Below are positions 1-7,593 of a stretch of DNA of 64,000 nucleotides, piece after piece. The position numbers and the translations under genes were made by a program. Positions within the stretch are counted from its first letter, which is position 1. Each line of letters starts with the position of its first letter. The notes below the pieces were generated by a model. That model was not told the DNA's origin. It did not search any database and worked only from the letters and a program-made list of their open reading frames with translations. Origin of the DNA: Actinoplanes sp. TFC3 (GTDB lineage: Bacteria > Actinomycetota > Actinomycetes > Mycobacteriales > Micromonosporaceae); the NCBI RefSeq assembly GCF_001553785.1, contig NZ_LOJP01000002.1, positions 416,078 to 480,077 of the forward strand. The letters are read 5' to 3'.

Positions 1-319
1 CGGCACCACCCATCGGCCCATCCTGAACCGGTGAACCAGTAGCACCACCCGTTGTCCAGATCACTGGCACCGACCCCGCGGTAGCACCACTCGTATGTTG
101 GCGCATGGGGCGGGTTGGTGATTGGTGCGCTTCCGGCGTACCAGGAAAGGGCGGCTTTTCTGAGGCGCGTTGCTTTTTGTGGGGGGCAGCGCCTTGCGCC
201 GCTTTTTTGTCGAGGCGGCGGGTGTGCTCGTCGGGGCCGCCGGGGGCGAACAGAGCGCGGCGGAAAACGATGAGCGTGGCGATGCCACCGACGATCAGAA
301 GCACGCCGACGGGGGTCAT
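1..319 (-). CDS. Small single-pass membrane protein, partial (C-terminus off the left edge)
   Basis: From an ATG at 319 the minus strand stays open to the window edge (at least 106 codons, no stop). The N-terminus begins MTPVGVLLIVGGIATLIVF, a convincing transmembrane helix, followed by a charged Lys/Arg-rich stretch and then a Gly/Thr/Ser-rich tail in which a GGAT-type motif recurs. That layout (one N-terminal helix, basic juxtamembrane region, low-complexity tail) is common among small actinobacterial membrane proteins of unknown function. The gene is divergent from the carboxylase gene, with about 150 bases between the starts. No strong Shine-Dalgarno was seen; an overlapping ATG at 323 is in another frame. 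Function unknown. The main doubt is that the distal half is low-complexity and the stop is not visible. Confidence 0.45.
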   Translation of the reverse strand, partial: MTPVGVLLIVGGIATLIVFRRALFAPGGPDEHTRRLDKKAAQGAAPHKKQRASEKPPFPGTPEAHQSPTRPMRQHTSGATAGSVPVIWTTGGATGSPVQDGPMGGA

Positions 320-467
320 CCATGTCGTCACGGGGGTTGTAACGAATGGTGCATTAGGAACGAAACGCACGCGTACCGACGGTAGGGACGGGCGGGGGCG
401 CAATGCGCTCGATACGATCTTTGCGGCGCCGGGCGCGAGCTGGGCACGGGCGAGTGGAGGCAGCACT

Positions 468-2045
468 GTGACGACCGAGCAACAGGCCGACATCCACACT
501 ACGGCAGGCAAGCTCGCGGACCTGGCGCGGCGGCGCGAGGAAGCCACGCATGCCGGTTCCGAGCGCGCGGTCGAGAAACAGCATGCCCGGGGCAAGAAAA
601 CGGCGCGGGAACGCATCGAGATGCTGCTCGATGAGGGGTCGTTCGTCGAGTTGGATGAGCTCGCGCGACACCGTTCGACAAACTTCGGTCTGGACAAGAA
701 TCGGCCGTACGGCGATGGCGTTGTTACCGGTCACGGCACCGTCGACGGGCGCCAGGTGTGCGTCTTCTCGCAGGATTTCACGGTTTTCGGCGGGTCGCTC
801 GGTGAAGTGTTCGGCGAGAAGATCGTCAAGGTGCTCGATCTCGCGATGAAGATCGGCTGCCCGGTCATCGGCATCAACGATTCCGGTGGGGCGCGCATTC
901 AAGAAGGCGTGGTCGCGCTGGGACTTTACGCCGACATCTTCTTCCGGAACGTACGAGCGAGCGGCGTGATCCCGCAGATCTCGCTCATCATGGGCCCGTG
1001 TGCCGGTGGCGCCGTGTATTCGCCGGCGATCACCGATTTCACCGTGATGGTGGACCAGACCTCGCACATGTTCATCACCGGGCCGGACGTGATTCGCACG
1101 GTCACCGGCGAGGACGTCGGCATGGAGGAGCTGGGCGGCGCCCACACGCACAACACCCGCAGCGGAAATGCGCACTATCTGGCCAGCGACGAAGAAGACG
1201 CCATCGATTATGTCCGAGCGCTGCTCACCTACCTGCCGAGCAACAACTTGGACGAGCCGGCCGCGTTCGATGCCCCCGCGTCGCTTTCCCCGTCGGAGGA
1301 CGACCTGGCGCTGGACAGGCTGGTTCCGGACTCGGCCAACCAGCCCTACGACATCCACACGGTGATCGAGGCCGTTGTCGAGGACTTTCTCGAGGTCCAG
1401 CCGCTGTACGCGCAGAACATCGTGATCGGTTTCGGTCGCGTCGAGGGGCGCCCGGTCGGCGTGGTGGCCAATCAACCGCTGCACTTCGCGGGCACGCTGG
1501 ACATTGCCGCGTCGGAGAAGGCCGCGCGCTTTGTGCGTACCTGCGATGCGTTCAACATTCCGGTTCTCACATTCGTCGACGTGCCGGGGTTCCTTCCGGG
1601 AACGGGCCAGGAATGGGACGGCATCATCCGGCGAGGAGCAAAACTCATTTACGCGTACGCCGAAGCGACCGTCCCGAAGGTCACAGTGATCACCCGCAAG
1701 GCTTACGGCGGTGCCTACGACGTGATGGGCTCGAAGCATTTGGGGGCGGACCTGAACTTCGCCTGGCCGACCGCACAGATCGCGGTGATGGGTGCACCAG
1801 GTGCGGTCAACATCCTCTACCGGGGTGAGCTGGCGGCTGCCGAGGATCCCGCCGCGCTTCGAAGTGCTCGCATTCAGGAGTACGAGGACACCCTCGCGAA
1901 CCCGTATATCGCGGCCGAACGTGGCTATGTCGACGCGGTCATCGAGCCCTCGCAAACTCGGGTGCAAGTGACTCGGGCGCTGCGAACTCTGCGCACCAAA
2001 CGGGAGAAGTTGCCGCCGAAGAAGCACGGTAACATCCCGCTCTGA
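468..2045 (+). CDS. pccB: Acyl-CoA carboxylase beta (carboxyltransferase) subunit, PccB/AccD type
   Basis: Carboxyltransferase half of an acetyl/propionyl-CoA carboxylase. It moves CO2 from biotin on the alpha subunit to the acyl-CoA, giving methylmalonyl- or malonyl-CoA. The 525-residue protein has the usual family length. Visible landmarks are the glycine-rich oxyanion elements SGGARIQEGV and GPCAGGAVYSPA in the N-terminal half, and VDVPGFLPGTGQEW with RKAYGGAYDVM in the C-terminal half, which form the acyl-CoA and biotin sites. The reading frame is open upstream to 105, but the start is taken as GTG 468 because GGAGG lies at 456-460 and the protein then aligns with family N-termini. The gene is convergent with the M50B gene, 7 bases away. 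Its expected partner, the epsilon subunit, lies about 5 kb away on the other strand. Propionyl versus acetyl specificity cannot be decided from the sequence. Confidence 0.95.
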   Translation: MTTEQQADIHTTAGKLADLARRREEATHAGSERAVEKQHARGKKTARERIEMLLDEGSFVELDELARHRSTNFGLDKNRPYGDGVVTGHGTVDGRQVCVFSQDFTVFGGSLGEVFGEKIVKVLDLAMKIGCPVIGINDSGGARIQEGVVALGLYADIFFRNVRASGVIPQISLIMGPCAGGAVYSPAITDFTVMVDQTSHMFITGPDVIRTVTGEDVGMEELGGAHTHNTRSGNAHYLASDEEDAIDYVRALLTYLPSNNLDEPAAFDAPASLSPSEDDLALDRLVPDSANQPYDIHTVIEAVVEDFLEVQPLYAQNIVIGFGRVEGRPVGVVANQPLHFAGTLDIAASEKAARFVRTCDAFNIPVLTFVDVPGFLPGTGQEWDGIIRRGAKLIYAYAEATVPKVTVITRKAYGGAYDVMGSKHLGADLNFAWPTAQIAVMGAPGAVNILYRGELAAAEDPAALRSARIQEYEDTLANPYIAAERGYVDAVIEPSQTRVQVTRALRTLRTKREKLPPKKHGNIPL

Positions 2046-2052
2046 GCTCCTT

Positions 2053-2688
2053 TCACGGGTTCAGCAGTTTCGCTCCACCGTAAACCAGGGCGGCCATTGA
2101 ACCGAGCCAGAAAACGGCAAGCCACAGCACATCAGGCAGGAACGTCAGCTTCTCAAGAACAGCGGCATCGGAGCTGTCATCCTGCCGATAGGTGGCCCAG
2201 AAAAGGTTCGTTATCATGCGCACGCCGCCGAAGAGCAGAAACCAGACCCAGAAATAGCCGAACGCGAGCTGAGCGGGGTCCGGCCATTGGGTGGCGACCC
2301 AGTAAAGGACGACTCCAGTCCCGATTACTGCCAGGAATGCGAGCAGGTTACGTACCTTTATCAGGATGAGGGCGAGCAGCATCAAGCCGGCCCACAGGAC
2401 GGCCTCGTGTTTGTGATGCAGAAGAAGGAAAACGCCGCTGAGCCCCAGAGCCGAGGGTCCGAGATAGCCGGCCAGGGTGATGACCAGGTCGGCCAGCCAC
2501 GGAATCTTGTTGGGGAAATTCGTGACGCCGCCACCGCCGCTGGAAACGGTTACGCTGCTGATCTTCTGACCGAACAATGCCCCGAACATCGCATGCCCGC
2601 CCTCGTGCGCGAGCACCATCGTGTACCTCGTGAATCGCCACAGCGGCACCACCGCGACCCACGCGACTATTGCGGACGTCCAGGCCAT
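2053..2688 (-). CDS. M50B-type membrane metallopeptidase (copy 1)
   Basis: Integral membrane protein of 211 residues with the zinc motif HEGGH at residues 28-32, directly after the first hydrophobic segment, and about six further hydrophobic segments. This matches the peptidase M50B-like family, relatives of intramembrane site-2 proteases. The motif WFLLFGGVR near residue 150 is shared with the next gene, as are overall length and topology, so the two are tandem paralogues. Substrate unknown. The gene is the last of a leftward run and ends 7 bases from the convergent carboxylase stop. Cleavage of a membrane-bound regulator is a family-based guess; nothing here identifies a target. Confidence 0.8.
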   Translation of the reverse strand: MAWTSAIVAWVAVVPLWRFTRYTMVLAHEGGHAMFGALFGQKISSVTVSSGGGGVTNFPNKIPWLADLVITLAGYLGPSALGLSGVFLLLHHKHEAVLWAGLMLLALILIKVRNLLAFLAVIGTGVVLYWVATQWPDPAQLAFGYFWVWFLLFGGVRMITNLFWATYRQDDSSDAAVLEKLTFLPDVLWLAVFWLGSMAALVYGGAKLLNP

Positions 2689-2736
2689 GCCCCGGACGCT
2701 AGCCGTCAGCCGGCGCCACTCACATCTGCCGTTCGG

Positions 2737-3474
2737 TCACGTCGCGCTGACGTTTGGCAGCCACTGTCCGGCTAGCATGAACGCCCCGATCACCAACGCG
2801 GCGATATCCACAAGGAAGAAAACGCCCACCCAGAAAAGCGCCGGGACATGGGTGATTCCGGCAAGTTGATCGGCATCGGACTCCGGCATCCGCCCGCGGC
2901 TGCGCAACCGCTGCAATTCAAAAACGGGACGCACACCACCAAAGAGAAGGAACCATACGCCCGCGTACGCAAAGGCCGCCTGCACTTGCGCCGATGCATT
3001 CCATGAAACCGCCAGCACAATTGCCCCGGTGACGACGACAGAAACGACACCGAATACGTTCCGGATGTTGATGAGCATGAGCAGGAGAAGGACAACAACC
3101 AGCCAAAGGAGCAGGGTGATGCGGTTCCCGCCCAGCAGCCAGGCCCCGCCCAACCCCACCAGTGAGGGGGCGACATAACCCGCGAGCAGCGTAAACATCA
3201 TGCCCGGCCCGGTCGGCCGCCCAGCGGAAAGCGTCAGCCCCGACGTATCGAATTCCAGCCGGATACCCCGCAATTTTCGCCCAGTCAGCAAAGCAGCCAG
3301 CGCATGCCCGCCCTCATGAGCGATGGTCACGGCGTTACGGGCGATCCGCCACACCGGCCGGAACGCCACCGCCACGAACCCCATGATGGCCGTGACGAGG
3401 ACCAGAAGGCCGGGAGGGTCAGGCTGGGCGCTCATCAGCGTGTCCCAGAGGTCATTCACCGAGTGGATCGACAC
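2737..3474 (-). CDS. M50B-type membrane metallopeptidase (copy 2)
   Basis: A 245-residue membrane protein with HEGGH at residues 53-57, about six hydrophobic segments, and the same WFLLFGGVR signature as the downstream copy. It carries an N-terminal extension of about 25 residues relative to copy 1. Between the second-half helices lies a basic loop (QRLRSRGR) that copy 1 lacks. It sits 48 bases upstream of copy 1 and 18 bases downstream of maf, on the same strand, so co-transcription is likely. The two copies are clearly diverged, which argues for an old duplication. Function is inferred from the zinc motif only. Confidence 0.8.
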   Translation of the reverse strand: MSIHSVNDLWDTLMSAQPDPPGLLVLVTAIMGFVAVAFRPVWRIARNAVTIAHEGGHALAALLTGRKLRGIRLEFDTSGLTLSAGRPTGPGMMFTLLAGYVAPSLVGLGGAWLLGGNRITLLLWLVVVLLLLMLINIRNVFGVVSVVVTGAIVLAVSWNASAQVQAAFAYAGVWFLLFGGVRPVFELQRLRSRGRMPESDADQLAGITHVPALFWVGVFFLVDIAALVIGAFMLAGQWLPNVSAT

Positions 3475-3492
3475 CCGCGGAAGCGTAGCCGA

Positions 3493-4113
3493 TCAGCGCT
3501 GCTCGTTCTCAGCCCAAAGCTGCGGAACAGTGACGCCGACCTCACCCAGCAGGCGGCGTAGCAGCGGCAGAGAAACCCCGACTACGTTGCCGTGGTCGCC
3601 CTCAATCCGCTCCACAAACGGCCCGCCAAGCCCATCAATAGTGAAAGCCCCGGCGACATAAAGCGGCTCCCCCGACGCAACATACGCGCCGATCTCGTCG
3701 TCGCTGACATCGGCAAATTGCACGACCGTCTTGCCCACGCCCTCAACGGCCTGGCCGGTGCGAAGGTCGATGAGGTGATGGCCGGTGTGCAGAACGCCCT
3801 GCTGACCTCGCATGGCCTGCCAGCCCTTGGTGGCCTCATCGGCATCCCGCGGCTTCCCAAGAATACGTCCGTCAAAGGCAAGCACCGAATCGCAGCCAAG
3901 CAGCACGGCATCCCGCACAGGCAACGTGGCGGCGACGGCCTGAGCTTTCAGACGCGCCAAGGTGACGGAGAGCTCAGCGGGGTCGTCGGTCCTGATGACT
4001 GACTCGTCAACGCCGCTGACACGGACCTCAGGGTCGAAGCCGGCCGCCTTGAGGAGAGCAAGACGCGCTGGACTGGCGGAGGCCAGAACGAAGCTCAGCT
4101 TGTTGTCGGTCAC
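3493..4113 (-). CDS. maf: Maf-family nucleoside triphosphate pyrophosphatase
   Basis: House-cleaning enzyme that hydrolyses non-canonical or selected nucleoside triphosphates to monophosphates. The 206-residue length is normal. The N-terminus LSFVLASASPARLALL carries the family SASP(R/A)R phosphate-binding motif, and GCDSV contains the conserved acidic residue. In actinobacteria maf usually lies beside acyl-CoA carboxylase genes; here it is in the same neighbourhood but separated from pccB by the two M50B genes. Its ATG overlaps the mycosin stop by four bases (ATGA), so translation is probably coupled to the upstream protease gene. Substrate class (dTTP/UTP versus m7GTP) was not assigned. Confidence 0.93.
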   Translation of the reverse strand: MTDNKLSFVLASASPARLALLKAAGFDPEVRVSGVDESVIRTDDPAELSVTLARLKAQAVAATLPVRDAVLLGCDSVLAFDGRILGKPRDADEATKGWQAMRGQQGVLHTGHHLIDLRTGQAVEGVGKTVVQFADVSDDEIGAYVASGEPLYVAGAFTIDGLGGPFVERIEGDHGNVVGVSLPLLRRLLGEVGVTVPQLWAENEQR

Positions 4114-5231
4114 CTTGTGGCTTGCCCTTTCCTCGACCGGAGCGCAAAGAAGGCTACAACGCCGCCGAGGAGGACGACGAGGACGACGCCACCGATGAAG
4201 AGGGCGGAGCTGCTGCCTTTCGAGGAGGACGCTGGCTCGGCGGCCACGGGGGTCCGGCTGGACGGGTTGGTGTTCGGCGTGGCGGCGGTCGCAGACGGCT
4301 CGGTAGTGGCGGAGCCGTCGCCGTTCAAGGCGGCAACGATGTCAAGAACGCCGTGACCGTATTCGTTGTCGACACCGGGAGCGCCTTTATCTACGGCGGT
4401 GGATTCAAGACGTTCGACAACATCTGCAGCACTCATCTGAGGAAACTTACTACGGAGCAGCGCAGCGGCACCCGCGACAATTGCTGAAGAGTACGACGTC
4501 CCATTGCCATTTTTTAGGTAATCGCCACGCTTGTATGTGCTTTCTATGTCCTCGCCTGGCGCCGCAATATCGACGCTCTTACCGGTGACCGAAATCTTGC
4601 CCAGCTCTCCTGATCGCCCGATCGCCCCCACTCCGAGAACTCCGGGAAGAGATGCTGGCGGTGTCACAGACACGGACGAGGGGCGGTTCCCTACTCCGGC
4701 AACGAGCACCACACCAGCGTTAGTCGCCTTATTGACTGACGCCAAAAGTTCTGGGGTAGCCGAAACGGATATCGACATATTGATGACTCCGGCGCCCTGC
4801 GACACCGCGTAATCGATACCAGATGCCAGCTCAGCGCTCTTGTCTCCAGTCCTGAAGACTCGAACTGGAAGAATCTTGGCGTCTGGAGCTATCCCCCACG
4901 CCCCATTGCCGTTTTTCCCGTGTGCGGCGATCAGACCAGCCACTGCAGTGCCATGACCCTCGACATCGTCTTGGCCGTTTCCATCACTACCAACTAGATC
5001 AGTGCCCGCCAGCAGGCTGCCTGAGAGGTCGGAGTGTTTACTAACACCGCTGTCGAGCACCGCTACTACAACACCTTTACCCGTGCTCCTACGCTGCGCC
5101 TGCAACACTTTTAAGTAGCTCAGGTGCCACTGCTTATCGCGTATGCCATCTGCAAAGGCTGGTACACCGAACGCAGTGGCGCTGGCGAAAGCCAGCGCCA
5201 CTGCCGCGACAACGGAAGTTTTCTTCATCAT
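4110..5231 (-). CDS. Mycosin-like subtilisin (type VII secretion-associated serine protease)
   Basis: Membrane-anchored S8 subtilase of 373 residues. A signal peptide occupies residues 1-27 (ending PAFA). The catalytic triad is visible as D60 (VAVLDSGV), H93 (GHGTAVAG) and S246 (GTSYSSA), with N182 as the oxyanion residue. A Thr/Pro/Ser-rich linker leads to a C-terminal transmembrane anchor at about 343-363 and a short basic tail. This is the layout of mycosins (MycP), which accompany ESX/type VII systems. Start and stop overlap both neighbours by four bases. No EccC ATPase or other secretion core gene is in the window. Codon use is AT-richer than the neighbours and includes a TTA leucine codon at residue 40 (5112-5114), rare in such genomes and possibly a bldA-type control point or a mark of transfer. 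Confidence 0.88.
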   Translation of the reverse strand: MMKKTSVVAAVALAFASATAFGVPAFADGIRDKQWHLSYLKVLQAQRRSTGKGVVVAVLDSGVSKHSDLSGSLLAGTDLVGSDGNGQDDVEGHGTAVAGLIAAHGKNGNGAWGIAPDAKILPVRVFRTGDKSAELASGIDYAVSQGAGVINMSISVSATPELLASVNKATNAGVVLVAGVGNRPSSVSVTPPASLPGVLGVGAIGRSGELGKISVTGKSVDIAAPGEDIESTYKRGDYLKNGNGTSYSSAIVAGAAALLRSKFPQMSAADVVERLESTAVDKGAPGVDNEYGHGVLDIVAALNGDGSATTEPSATAATPNTNPSSRTPVAAEPASSSKGSSSALFIGGVVLVVLLGGVVAFFALRSRKGQATR

Positions 5232-6754
5232 CTTTGATAGCCAATTGCCGGCCCAGGATCGATCGGGCCAGGCTCAGGGCTAGGCATCAGTACGGGATCA
5301 ACGCCTTCGTCCGTGACCCAGGGGTTATTCGGATCCCACTGTGATACCTCGTCGCGACCTTCGCTCTTACGACCAGCTCTGCCGGTCCGACTCAGCATAT
5401 CGCCAGTTGTTGATCGTGTGGCACCAGACGCTTCTCCGGAACGAGTACCGCCAGCCGTCCGGCCAGTAGCAGCTTGACGCCCGTTTATCCCAGGGGCCAT
5501 CGCGCCTTGTTGCCCGATGACGCCACCAACGGGGTTCGCCCGTCCTCCGGCGCTGAACCGTGAGGCTGATCCGCTTTTGTTCGGCATCTGGCCAACCATC
5601 CCGCTACCCGGAGTCGCGCCAATGACCCCGCCTGACGGCATGGCTGACCGACTCCCTGGAACACCCACAGAGCCAGGCTTAACAAACCCCTTGGGTGAGA
5701 CAGCGCCTCCCGGAAGCAAGCCTGGGGGCAGCACCATACCCGGCGTGCCGATGATCCCCGGCATGCCGCCGGAGCTTCCGGGAAGGGGTGAGATCGGCGG
5801 TGGTGAACCGGGCAGAGGAGACACGACGCCGGGACCCGTCGTCACGGGAACCGGGCTGACTCCTCCGAGGATGGGTCCGGTCCCGGGAGGAGCAGCGACG
5901 GGTGTCGGCCCAGGTGAGGTACCAATCGGACTCTGATGCACCGGGACTGTCGTCGAAGAAGGCACCGGAGCCCCGACATGCGATGGGGGGCTCGTAGACC
6001 CGCCCGGTCGCGAACTGTCCACCGCAACCCCGCCGGAGGGGGTGATGAAGGGCGTAGCTGTGAAGTTGGACCCGTCGGTTCGTTTACCTTCGCCCTCGCC
6101 GCCGCCCACCAAACCTTCGTCGTTTGGCTGATACGGCTTCGGGGCCTTCAATCCCGCCTGCCCACTCAACACCGACGAGCTCAGGTCGAACATGATCACT
6201 CGCGCCTGGTTGTTCAGTTGCTCCTGGTGCGCCGAAGACACTGGCGGCGTTGATGGAACCGGCGGCGGGGAAGGTGAGGGCGACGGGGTTGGCGAGGCCG
6301 TGGGCGCTGGGGCTGCTGTCTTGTCGGCGGCGTTCTTGGCTGACTGCCAGTCGAGGTTGGCCTTCTCGTTGGCCTCGTACTGCTCCAGGATCGGCTTGAG
6401 CTTGATCTGAGCGACGGCCAGGTCGGAGGCCACCGTGCGGAAGGCCGTGATGTTTGCCGACGTCGCGGTGAGGGTCTCGTTGAGGTGAGCGATCAGTTGG
6501 TTGAGCCGACCGATGTACGCCGCCGAGGCTTCGCTCTTCTTCGGGGACCACGCCGAGGCCAGGTTGTCCCGGTACGTCGAAACGCGGCTGATGTGCGCGC
6601 TGATCAGGTCGGCGGTCGCTTGCCAGCCGTTGATGACGACGTTGAAGTATGCGTCGGTGTCGTGGTTCTCGACGGCCGACCACATGTATTTGACGTCGGT
6701 AGCGTTCCAGTCGGTGCCGCCGGACAGGCCACCACCGGAGTCTGCAGCCAGCAT
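5228..6754 (-). CDS. ESX-substrate-like protein with WXG/PPE-like helical head and Pro/Gly-rich tail
   Basis: 508 residues. Residues 1-150 are helical and charged, with an ASAW turn between two helices that resembles the WXG or PPE-type head of type VII substrates. Residues 150-420 are a long Pro/Gly/Ser/Thr low-complexity region (for example TASPTPSPSPSPPPVPSTP). The last 40 residues are acidic and proline-rich (WDPNNPWVTDEGV), resembling the ends of proteins encoded beside mycosins in actinomycetes. It overlaps the mycosin gene and the upstream small gene by four and one or more bases, forming a three-gene unit. Likely an exported or envelope-associated substrate or partner of the mycosin; this rests on context and architecture. 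GC content drops towards the 3' end, continuing into the mycosin gene. Confidence 0.65.
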   Translation of the reverse strand: MLAADSGGGLSGGTDWNATDVKYMWSAVENHDTDAYFNVVINGWQATADLISAHISRVSTYRDNLASAWSPKKSEASAAYIGRLNQLIAHLNETLTATSANITAFRTVASDLAVAQIKLKPILEQYEANEKANLDWQSAKNAADKTAAPAPTASPTPSPSPSPPPVPSTPPVSSAHQEQLNNQARVIMFDLSSSVLSGQAGLKAPKPYQPNDEGLVGGGEGEGKRTDGSNFTATPFITPSGGVAVDSSRPGGSTSPPSHVGAPVPSSTTVPVHQSPIGTSPGPTPVAAPPGTGPILGGVSPVPVTTGPGVVSPLPGSPPPISPLPGSSGGMPGIIGTPGMVLPPGLLPGGAVSPKGFVKPGSVGVPGSRSAMPSGGVIGATPGSGMVGQMPNKSGSASRFSAGGRANPVGGVIGQQGAMAPGINGRQAATGRTAGGTRSGEASGATRSTTGDMLSRTGRAGRKSEGRDEVSQWDPNNPWVTDEGVDPVLMPSPEPGPIDPGPAIGYQR

Positions 6755-7164
6755 CAGCCGTTCTCCCCCCTTTCGGCGGGCACGGGTGCCGACTCGGCGA
6801 AGGCGTCTTTCACGTCGTTGACGGTCGCGTACGCGAAGGCATCCGACGCCTTGTAGTCATCGCTGATCTTCGCGGCCGCGGCTGCTGCATTGCTGGTTCC
6901 GATGCCGAAGTTGTACGTGTTCGCGAGGGTTTCGTTCTTCACCTCGTTGTGCCGGGAAAGGAAGTGCCCCATCTCAACGAAACGCGGGAATCCTGTCGGC
7001 AGGTCGTCCTTCATCACCTGGGCGACCTGGGTGACGTGCGGGTCGTACCCGTCCGCAACCTCCGAGGTCAGCGCCTTGGCGAAGTCCTCCATCGCAGAGA
7101 TGTCCGCTTCGATGGCGCCGTAGTCGCTGAGCCAGGCCGGCGCGCGGTCCTCCTCCGGAATCAA
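6754..7164 (-). CDS. Small helical ESX-associated protein of unknown function
   Basis: About 136 residues, predicted all-helical, no signal peptide or membrane segment. It is first in the unit with the Pro-rich ESX-like protein and the mycosin; its stop overlaps the next ATG. The frame is open further upstream to 7266, but a GGGGGAGG ribosome-binding site at about 7174-7181 favours TTG at 7164 (9 bases away) over GTG at 7173, which abuts it. The size, helical content and position match the small WXG100-like or chaperone-like partners of type VII substrates, but no W-x-G motif is present. Function not assigned. Confidence 0.6.
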   Translation of the reverse strand: MIPEEDRAPAWLSDYGAIEADISAMEDFAKALTSEVADGYDPHVTQVAQVMKDDLPTGFPRFVEMGHFLSRHNEVKNETLANTYNFGIGTSNAAAAAAKISDDYKASDAFAYATVNDVKDAFAESAPVPAERGENG

Positions 7165-7192
7165 CTGAAACACCCTCCCCCGAGCGTACGAA

Positions 7193-7230
7193 AAACTCCC
7201 GTGAGCGTAATCGGTCCGGGCTGGGAGTTT
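7193..7230. repeat. Inverted repeat upstream of the ESX-like unit
   Basis: AAACTCCC (7193-7200) and GGGAGTTT (7223-7230) form an 8-bp perfect inverted repeat with a 22-base spacer, in the short gap between the epsilon-subunit gene and the first ESX-like gene. It could be an operator or a weak hairpin of the leftward transcript. Evidence is the sequence symmetry only. Confidence 0.3.
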
Positions 7231-7294
7231 CGACCCCGTGCCGGGGCTGTGGACAGCTGCGCCCATACCGAGACCTGTCTATGGACAGGGTTGC

Positions 7295-7492
7295 TCAGGC
7301 AGGCAAGCCCGATGCACGCCAGGAAGCGGGCCGGTAGCCGGGGTGGGCGCTGCTCGCCCAGGTCGCCGGGGGAGCGGGCGCCGGGGCGGGATCAGCGGGC
7401 GTGGATAGGCTGGTCAGGGCCACGATCAGCGCTGCTAGCTCTTCCGGGGCTGGCTCTCCGCGTACCACGCTGACCAGGGGTTCCTCGTTCAT
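7295..7492 (-). CDS. accE: Acyl-CoA carboxylase epsilon subunit
   Basis: 65-residue protein with the family hallmarks: an N-terminal strand-helix VSVVRGEPAPEELAALIVAL, a proline/alanine-rich middle, and a C-terminal WRASG motif. Epsilon subunits bind the beta subunit of actinobacterial acyl-CoA carboxylases and raise activity; they are encoded next to the beta gene in most genomes. Here it lies about 5.2 kb from pccB and on the opposite strand, at the head of the leftward block containing the ESX-like genes and maf. It may form the start of that transcript. These genes are often missed because of their size. Confidence 0.85.
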   Translation of the reverse strand: MNEEPLVSVVRGEPAPEELAALIVALTSLSTPADPAPAPAPPATWASSAHPGYRPASWRASGLPA

Positions 7493-7593
7493 TGATCAAG
7501 CGTACGGTCTTGCGGTGGTTACTCGGTGACACGGATCCCACCCTCGGCTGATCGATTCGCTGCCGCTCGACATGACCGGGTATTTTCTGCGTG

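Noticed and set aside
105..467. Upstream extension of the pccB frame
   Set aside because: Unrelated to family N-termini; GGAGG and GTG 468 give the right start.
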